Position numbers and translations under genes: made by a program
Notes under the pieces: model-generated
What the model saw: only the letters and a program-made list of their open reading frames with translations
Database searches by the model: none
Told to the model about the DNA's origin: nothing
DNA from: Comamonadaceae bacterium
GTDB taxonomy: Bacteria; Pseudomonadota; Gammaproteobacteria; Burkholderiales; Burkholderiaceae_C
NCBI GenBank assembly: GCA_947478935.1
Contig: CANJXV010000071.1
Location: forward strand, 1 to 10,305
Direction: 5' to 3'
DNA length: 10,305 nt
In this document: one piece after another, positions 6,301 to 10,305 of the stretch
Position numbering within the stretch: the stretch's first letter is position 1
How the letters are laid out: each line of letters starts with the position of its first letter

Positions 6301-7215
6301 TTAACGCCCACGTTCCCGCTGCGCAATCCACACAGTAGAAGCCAAAATCACCATCGCGCCCAGAATGGTCGAGTGGCTCGGGATGTCGCTAAAAACCACC
6401 CATCCCATGAGCGAGGCCCAAAGCAAATCCAGAAAGCGCAAAGTCTGCGTGGCCGAAATATCTGCCACCCGGAACCCGCGCGTCAATAAATAATGGGCGC
6501 CGGATCCCAAGACACCTGCAGCTAAAAAACCCAGCCATTGCATCGGTGTCGGGTCAGTCCAATGCAACAGCCCTAAGGGCAGGCTGAGCGCCGTGACCGA
6601 GATCGCCTGCCACAACACTATAGAGCCCGCGCTTTCGGTACGCGTAAGCGACTTGGTCAACAAAAATGAGGCAGCAAACAAGGGCGAGGATGCCAGCATG
6701 ACCAGGAAATAAATACCGCCCGACGCGGATAGATGCGGGCCAACCACCACCAGCACTCCGGCAAACCCGAACAGTGCGGCGATCCAGCGGTCGGCGTACA
6801 TTTTTTCACCCAAAAACCAGGCAGCACCAATCATGATGAATATGGGGCCGGTAAAGCCTATGGCCGTCATGTCGGCCAAACCAATGCGCGGCAATGCGGT
6901 AAACCAGAACACCAGACCCAGGGTGTGTACGGCGCCACGCCACCACTGCCCCGCCATGTTCACCGGACGGTAGGCCGCATAGCCTTGGCGTAGCACCAAT
7001 GGCAGTATCACCAGGGTACCTGCGAGGTAGCGCAAAAACTGTGCTTGAAAGGGGTCGAGCGACAAGGTGATGTTGCGCACAATCGTATTTAGAAAGGTAA
7101 ACACGATACCGCTGGCCGCCACCCATAGCATGCCGCGCCAGACGGGGGGCAGCAAAAACATACGCATACGCGCATGGCGGCGTGCCAGAGCCATACGGGC
7201 CAGCGCGCGGCGCAT
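6301..7215 (-). CDS. DMT-superfamily (EamA) transporter
   Basis: This is an inner-membrane drug/metabolite transporter predicted to export a small metabolite. It contains two EamA repeats and about ten hydrophobic helices. The first repeat starts at WRGMLWVAASG and includes FLRYLAGTLVILPLVL and GLADMTAIGFTGPIF...LGEK, with the conserved acidic/basic end of helix 4. The second repeat ends with ATQTLRFLDLLWASLMGWVVFSDIP. The start is uncertain: a GTG at 7242 gives 313 residues, the ATG at 7215 gives 304, and ATGs at 7194, 7167 and 7161 are also in frame. None has a Shine-Dalgarno sequence. I give the ATG at 7215, which leaves an arginine-rich cytoplasmic N-terminus. It lies between nhaR and the P450 on the same strand. 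Export of a P450 substrate or product is only a guess. Confidence 0.82.
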   Translation of the reverse strand: MRRALARMALARRHARMRMFLLPPVWRGMLWVAASGIVFTFLNTIVRNITLSLDPFQAQFLRYLAGTLVILPLVLRQGYAAYRPVNMAGQWWRGAVHTLGLVFWFTALPRIGLADMTAIGFTGPIFIMIGAAWFLGEKMYADRWIAALFGFAGVLVVVGPHLSASGGIYFLVMLASSPLFAASFLLTKSLTRTESAGSIVLWQAISVTALSLPLGLLHWTDPTPMQWLGFLAAGVLGSGAHYLLTRGFRVADISATQTLRFLDLLWASLMGWVVFSDIPSHSTILGAMVILASTVWIAQRERGR

Positions 7216-7272
7216 CAAAGAGGGGGCGGTGCCTACGCGCACGAACTGGCAAATGGGGTCATGAATCGTTCC

Positions 7273-7278
7273 AGTATA
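7273..7278 (-). promoter_or_regulatory. Candidate -10 element for the DMT transporter
   Basis: On the minus strand this is TATACT, five of six matches to TATAAT. It lies in the 68-106 base gap after nhaR and would start RNA near 7266, a short distance before either likely start codon. No good -35 hexamer is found at 16-18 bases (GTGACT is 20 away). The transporter and P450 genes may therefore need an activator here or depend on nhaR read-through. Confidence 0.35.
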
Positions 7279-7310
7279 GGCGTCGGTGATGCATGGACAG
7301 TCACCTGGAG

Positions 7311-8204
7311 CTAGCTAAAAAGCTGCCCGCGCGCGGCATCGGTAATGGCCAGCACACATGGGTGTGTGATGCGCCGCTCCACTGAAACGGCAAAGAATTC
7401 TTCGACCAGTTCATCGCTGCGTCCGACACATTGCACCCCGAATTGGGAAGCCGTTTCCTGCTCCATCACGCTAGGCACCATGAACACGCCACGGCCTTCA
7501 CGCCCAAAGGCGGTCATCAAAGCGCCATCATCAAACTCGCCGATCACGCGGGGCGCGATGTTGTGGCGGGTAAACCAGGCTTCAAGTTGCTGACGCACCG
7601 AGGCCTGTGCGCCCTGAATGAGCAATGGCGCCGCATTCAAACATTGAGGAAACGGGCCAAGCAAGCTGGCCGCCACCGCCGGGGTGCACATAAAGGACAT
7701 GCTGCTACGCCCCAGGGGGTGGTTAAAAGCGCGCACATTGATACGCCGTGACATGGGTTCGTCGGCTATTACCAAATCCAAGCGGTTGAGCGCCAATTGC
7801 GACAAGAGGTCGGGGAACTTGCCTTCGCTGCACGCCATGCGCACCGGCGCAGGTACCGCCAAGGCTGGCTCCAAAAGACGGTAGGCCACGGATTTATTCA
7901 CCGAGTCGGCCACGCCTACCCGAAACTCCAGCACCCGCGCACCGCCATGGGCCTGACGCACCGCCGATTCCAATTCATTGCCCAAGGTAAATATTTGGTC
8001 GGCATAGCCCAGCGCCAGGCGTCCGTGTTCGGTCAGCTCCAGGTTGCGACCGCTTTTCTTAAAGAGCTTGCGGCCCAGCCAGTCTTCCAGCAAATGAATT
8101 TGCCCCGAAAGCGTTTGTGGCGTGGTGTGCAGCTGCTCACCGGCCCGCATGACGCCGCCGGATTTGGCGGTAACCCAGAAGTAATATAGGTGTTTAAAGT
8201 TCAT
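7311..8204 (-). CDS. nhaR: LysR-type transcriptional activator NhaR
   Basis: This is a LysR-family regulator. E. coli NhaR activates the Na+/H+ antiporter gene nhaA and osmotic or biofilm genes in response to sodium. The 297-residue product (E. coli 301) begins MNFKHLYYFWVTAKSGG, the distinctive NhaR opening with Asn-Phe-Lys in place of the usual LysR start. The winged helix-turn-helix spans about 18-37 (AGEQLHTTPQTLSGQI), followed by the wing and linker helix (LELTEHGRLAL) and a two-lobed effector domain from about residue 90. The ATG at 8204 is preceded by AAAGG with a 6-base gap; an in-frame GTG at 8219 overlaps that site and was rejected. No nhaA is present. It is divergent from the IscR-like gene across a region holding a LysR-type inverted repeat, which suggests it controls that gene and itself. 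Confidence 0.85.
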   Translation of the reverse strand: MNFKHLYYFWVTAKSGGVMRAGEQLHTTPQTLSGQIHLLEDWLGRKLFKKSGRNLELTEHGRLALGYADQIFTLGNELESAVRQAHGGARVLEFRVGVADSVNKSVAYRLLEPALAVPAPVRMACSEGKFPDLLSQLALNRLDLVIADEPMSRRINVRAFNHPLGRSSMSFMCTPAVAASLLGPFPQCLNAAPLLIQGAQASVRQQLEAWFTRHNIAPRVIGEFDDGALMTAFGREGRGVFMVPSVMEQETASQFGVQCVGRSDELVEEFFAVSVERRITHPCVLAITDAARGQLFS

Positions 8205-8249
8205 TGTTAGCCTTTGCACCTTTGATATACGGGGGGAGGTATTTCATTC

Positions 8250-8268
8250 ACTTCGTAATTATCGAAGT
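8250..8268. promoter_or_regulatory. LysR-type inverted repeat, candidate NhaR operator
   Basis: ACTTCG (8250-8255) and CGAAGT (8263-8268) are perfect inverted arms around a 7-base AT spacer and satisfy the T-N11-A LysR box. Its centre (8259) lies about 65 bases before the predicted start of the iscR-like transcript, the standard position for a LysR recognition site. It is also 46-64 bases upstream of the nhaR start codon, suitable for autoregulation. Further CGAA half-sites at 8285-8288 and 8295-8298 are 22 and 10 bases downstream of the right arm and may be the activation sites near -35. Binding by NhaR is inferred. Confidence 0.6.
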
Positions 8269-8288
8269 AAATTTGTTAAAAATACGAA

Positions 8289-8317
8289 TTTACACGAAGC
8301 ATAAGGGTTTTTATAGT
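8289..8317 (+). promoter_or_regulatory. Sigma-70 promoter of the IscR-like gene
   Basis: TTTACA (8289-8294) and TATAGT (8312-8317) are separated by exactly 17 bases, each matching the consensus at five of six positions. RNA would start near 8324, leaving a leader of about 60 bases. The -35 hexamer is flanked by CGAA half-sites on both sides, so a LysR protein could contact polymerase here. Confidence 0.65.
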
Positions 8318-8327
8318 CTCCTTTCCC

Positions 8328-8367
8328 CCGGCGCGAGCGCGTGCCGGTTTTGCACGTCCCGTGCGCT
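8328..8367 (+). promoter_or_regulatory. Leader hairpins, possible attenuator
   Basis: CCGGCGCG (8328-8335) pairs with CGTGCCGG-side bases 8340-8347 (one G-U pair) around the tetraloop AGCG. TTTT follows at 8348-8351. A second hairpin GCACG-TCC-CGTGC spans 8352-8364. CGTGC at 8340-8344 can instead pair with GCACG at 8352-8356, so the structures exclude one another. The U run is short, so termination may be partial; attenuation is a hypothesis. Confidence 0.4.
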
Positions 8368-8372
8368 AGACG

Positions 8373-8378
8373 AAAGGA
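8373..8378 (+). promoter_or_regulatory. Ribosome-binding site deciding the IscR-like start
   Basis: AAAGGA ends 6 bases before the ATG at 8385. A second ATG at 8381, in another frame, is only 2 bases from it and would encode an unrelated 17-codon peptide, so the spacing favours 8385. Confidence 0.65.
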
Positions 8379-8384
8379 CTATGT

Positions 8385-8897
8385 ATGCGATTAAGTACCC
8401 GTGGCCGTTTTGCGATCAACGCCATGATTGACCTGGCTCTGCGCCAGCCCGATTGCCCGGTGGCGCTGAGCGAACTGGCTGCGCGCCACGGCATCTCGCT
8501 TTCCTACCTAGAGCAGGTTTTTGCGAAGTTACGCCAACACGGTCTGGTGGAAAGCACCCGCGGACCGGGCGGCGGCTACACCCTGGGCTTTCGTGGCGAC
8601 GCCATTTCGGTGGCCGACATCGTGACGGCGATTGAAGAGACCACCCTGGCGACGCAAGAGTCCCAAGGCGATATGACCCACGCCCTGTGCGAGCAATTGC
8701 ACCACGCCATGTTGGAACATATGAAAACTATCAGCTTACGCGGCCTGGCCCTAGAGCAAAAAGCCAAAGGCTTTCAAGTGCAAGCGCGCAAGCCGGGCAA
8801 GAAAGCCCTGCTCAAGCAAGCAGCACCCACGCTGTCCCGGCCCAACGCGCCCAACTCGGTATTTGCATTGGGCAGCTGGTTGCCAACACGGGCCTGA
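8385..8897 (+). CDS. Rrf2/IscR-like transcriptional regulator lacking cluster cysteines
   Basis: This is a winged-helix DNA-binding protein of the Rrf2 family, closest in pattern to IscR. Residues 1-70 match IscR nearly motif by motif: MRLSTRGRFAINAMIDLAL, then helix-turn-helix ISLSYLEQVFAKLR (37-50), then the wing VESTRGPGGGYTLG (55-68). The dimerisation helix begins ISVADIVTAIEE. IscR then carries a loop with three cysteines between the conserved ATQ and (L/M)THALW segments. Here the text runs ATQESQGDMTHALC, so the loop is shortened to about five residues and all three cysteine ligands are absent; only H99 remains. C24 and C102 are at other positions. The last 45 or so residues are a lysine/proline-rich tail not found in IscR. 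It probably works as a permanently apo-form regulator or senses something else. It is divergent from nhaR and has its own promoter. No isc or suf genes adjoin it. Confidence 0.82.
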   Translation: MRLSTRGRFAINAMIDLALRQPDCPVALSELAARHGISLSYLEQVFAKLRQHGLVESTRGPGGGYTLGFRGDAISVADIVTAIEETTLATQESQGDMTHALCEQLHHAMLEHMKTISLRGLALEQKAKGFQVQARKPGKKALLKQAAPTLSRPNAPNSVFALGSWLPTRA

Positions 8898-8956
8898 ACC
8901 AGGCAGCGCGCCAACTTTTTAGCTAAACAGCTGGCGGCCTCAGCGGGCCTGAACCA
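8889..8956. repeat. 13-base direct repeat around the end of the IscR-like gene
   Basis: CGGGCCTGAACCA occurs at 8889-8901, overlapping the stop codon, and again at 8944-8956, 55 bases later. The rest of the 183-base gap up to 9080 holds only the convergent terminator. The repeat could be chance, a small duplication scar, or an old insertion footprint; no inverted ends or integrase support the last. Confidence 0.3.
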
Positions 8957-9028
8957 TCGTTGCAGGCGCCCGAGGCCACCAAGACTAAATCTATCCGGTG
9001 CGCGCAATATGGTTGGCGTTCAACCCAT

Positions 9029-9062
9029 AAAAAAGGGCCGGACCGTTGCCGGTCGGCCCTTT
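9029..9062 (-). terminator. Intrinsic terminator between convergent genes
   Basis: GGGCCG (9035-9040) and ACCG (9042-9045), with G9041 bulged, pair with CGGT (9050-9053) and CGGCCC (9054-9059) around a TTGC loop. The stem is flanked by A6 (9029-9034) on the left and T3 (9060-9062) on the right. On the minus strand it is followed by TTTTTT, making it a strong terminator for the dehydrogenase-like gene, whose stop is 19 bases before. In the plus direction it has a weaker T run but probably also ends the IscR-like transcript. Confidence 0.8.
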
Positions 9063-9080
9063 CAGTTACCAAGTAAAAAC

Positions 9081-10305
9081 TTACTTCTGGTAAGAGATGC
9101 GGTACACCGCACCGGCTTTGTCATCGGACACCAAAATGGAGCCATCCACATACTGCTGCACGTCCACCGGACGGCCTAAGTAGTAGCCTGCTGCTGTCAT
9201 CCAGCCTTCAGCAAAGGGTTCGGTTTTGGCCGCATTGCCTTTGTCATCCAAGTAAGTGACCATCACGCGTGCACCGCGCGGTTTGATGGCATTCCAGGAA
9301 CCGTGCTGTGCGCTAAAGATGGCGTTCTTGTACTTGGCGGGGAACTGATCGCCGGTATAGAACATCATGCCCAGATCGGCTGCATGAGCGATCATTTCGA
9401 CTTGGGGCTTGACGTATTTGTCAGCCATGTCCTTGGGGATGGGCTTGCCTTTGTAGTCGTCGGTGCGCACGTCACCACCGCCGTAATAGGGGTGGCCATA
9501 CCAGCCGCCTTGCACCAGCTTGCCATTGACCGAAGCGATTTTGTTGAGCTCGCCGGGAGGGGTCTCATCACCCATGCCGTCCACCTGGTTGTCGGTAAAC
9601 CACAGGCTGCCGTCTTTGGGATTGAATGCAAGGCCTGAAGAATTGCGCACACCGGTGGCGATCACTTGGCGGTCGCCGCCATCGCGGTTAAAGCTCAGGA
9701 TAGAGCCAATTCCAACTTTGCGGTACATGTCCACTTTTTCGGCCGGCGTTACATTGAAGGGCTGGCCCATGGTGATGTACAGGCGGTTATCTGGACCAAT
9801 GGCGCAGGCACGCGCGGTGTGGTTGTAAGACTCTTCTTCGGCAGGAATCAGGTCACCCTGCTTGACCACGGCAAAGGCCACGGTGTCCGAGCCTTCAGTG
9901 AAATACTCCACCGCAGGGAACATCATGACGCGGTTGCGTTCCACCACATACATAAAACCGTCGGTCGTGTAGCAGACGCCAGCGGGGATGTCGAACTTGA
10001 CGCTAGGGCTGAAGTCTTCCACGGTGTCCGCCACATTGTCCATATCGCGGTCGTTGGCGAAGTAGACATTGTTCTTTCGGGTACCGACCCAAACGGCGGC
10101 GGTATTGCGGCTCACGGCGATGGTACGGGCGTCGGGCACGATGGCAAAAACCTCAATCTTGAAGCCATCAGGCAGCTTGACGTTGGTAAGCATCTTCTTC
10201 AGATTGGCCATGTACGTCGGGTCTTGCGCAATGCGCTTGGGCGGCGGGGTGTTGGTTTTCTTGAAAGCGCCTAGTTTGTCCAGGTTGGCCTCGTCGCCAG
10301 CAGCA
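9081..10305 (-). CDS. PQQ-dependent sugar/sorbosone dehydrogenase-like beta-propeller (5' end outside window)
   Basis: This is a soluble six-bladed propeller of the sorbosone dehydrogenase/soluble glucose dehydrogenase family, expected in the periplasm to oxidise a sugar or polyol with PQQ as cofactor. The frame is open from the stop at 9081 to the right edge. The 31 codons upstream of the ATG at 10209..10211 (…DEANLDKLGAFKKTN…PPPKRIAQDPTY) look like real mature-protein sequence, so that ATG is internal and any signal peptide lies beyond the edge. Counted from that ATG, family motifs include NHTARACAIGPDNRLYITMG (H131), GVRNSSGLAFNP with the R189-N190 pair typical of PQQ contacts, the WFTDNQVD strand and DETPPGELN. 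Near the end come AQHGSWN and GRPVDVQQYVDGSILVSDD. The residue roles are by analogy to soluble glucose dehydrogenase. The substrate is unknown and PQQ use is inferred, not proven. A strong terminator follows. Confidence 0.85.
   Translation of the reverse strand, partial: AAGDEANLDKLGAFKKTNTPPPKRIAQDPTYMANLKKMLTNVKLPDGFKIEVFAIVPDARTIAVSRNTAAVWVGTRKNNVYFANDRDMDNVADTVEDFSPSVKFDIPAGVCYTTDGFMYVVERNRVMMFPAVEYFTEGSDTVAFAVVKQGDLIPAEEESYNHTARACAIGPDNRLYITMGQPFNVTPAEKVDMYRKVGIGSILSFNRDGGDRQVIATGVRNSSGLAFNPKDGSLWFTDNQVDGMGDETPPGELNKIASVNGKLVQGGWYGHPYYGGGDVRTDDYKGKPIPKDMADKYVKPQVEMIAHAADLGMMFYTGDQFPAKYKNAIFSAQHGSWNAIKPRGARVMVTYLDDKGNAAKTEPFAEGWMTAAGYYLGRPVDVQQYVDGSILVSDDKAGAVYRISYQK

Noticed and set aside
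8205..8219. GTG start at 8217-8219 for nhaR
   Set aside because: It overlaps the AAAGG ribosome-binding site of the ATG at 8204, where NhaR proteins characteristically begin with MNFKHLYYFW.
8381..8431. Overlapping start ATG at 8381 in another frame
   Set aside because: It is too close to the ribosome-binding site and encodes an unrelated peptide of 17 codons; the ATG at 8385 yields the IscR-like protein.
1..10305. CRISPR array, tRNA/rRNA genes, insertion sequences or prophage remnants
   Set aside because: No regularly spaced repeats, cloverleaf sequences, transposase or integrase motifs or terminal inverted repeats were seen on either strand.

Overview
The window reads as a piece of a betaproteobacterial chromosome, most likely Burkholderiales and probably Comamonadaceae. 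This is inferred from the moderately GC-rich coding style, the protein families present (NhaR-type LysR regulator, AmpG permease, haloalkane dehalogenase subfamily I, sorbosone-dehydrogenase-like propeller) and the resemblance of the Rrf2 protein to IscR of that group. No database comparison was possible. Coding density is high. There is no tRNA, rRNA, CRISPR array, transposase or phage gene.

Left part (1-2754): a left-truncated OmpR-family response regulator and an AmpG-type muropeptide permease lie on the minus strand. The permease is head-to-head with a secreted M48 metalloprotease, and only 39 bases separate the two starts. The pairing suggests envelope maintenance and cell-wall recycling.

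Middle part (2885-4712): two plus-strand genes follow. One is a haloalkane dehalogenase with a complete catalytic set. The other is a small class I methyltransferase of the METTL21/COG3897 (family 16) type. The second converges on the next block at a strong imperfect stem-loop.

Central minus-strand block (4754-8204): read from right to left it holds nhaR, a ten-helix DMT/EamA transporter and a soluble cytochrome P450 with eukaryote-like signature motifs. The three genes are co-directional with gaps of roughly 70-110 bases, so they may be partly co-transcribed. A candidate -10 element precedes the transporter.

Right part (8205-10305): nhaR is divergent from an IscR-like Rrf2 regulator that has lost the three-cysteine iron-sulfur loop. 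Their 180-base shared control region is the most informative non-coding DNA in the window. It holds a sigma-70 promoter (TTTACA-N17-TATAGT), a LysR-type inverted repeat centred about 65 bases before the predicted transcription start, extra helically phased half-sites, and a leader with mutually exclusive hairpins. The regulator converges on a 5'-incomplete PQQ-dependent sugar/sorbosone dehydrogenase-like gene, and a good intrinsic terminator lies between them.

The best candidate for something little described is the pair of NhaR and the cluster-less IscR paralogue with their shared control region. The other genes are recognisable family members whose substrates cannot be read from sequence.
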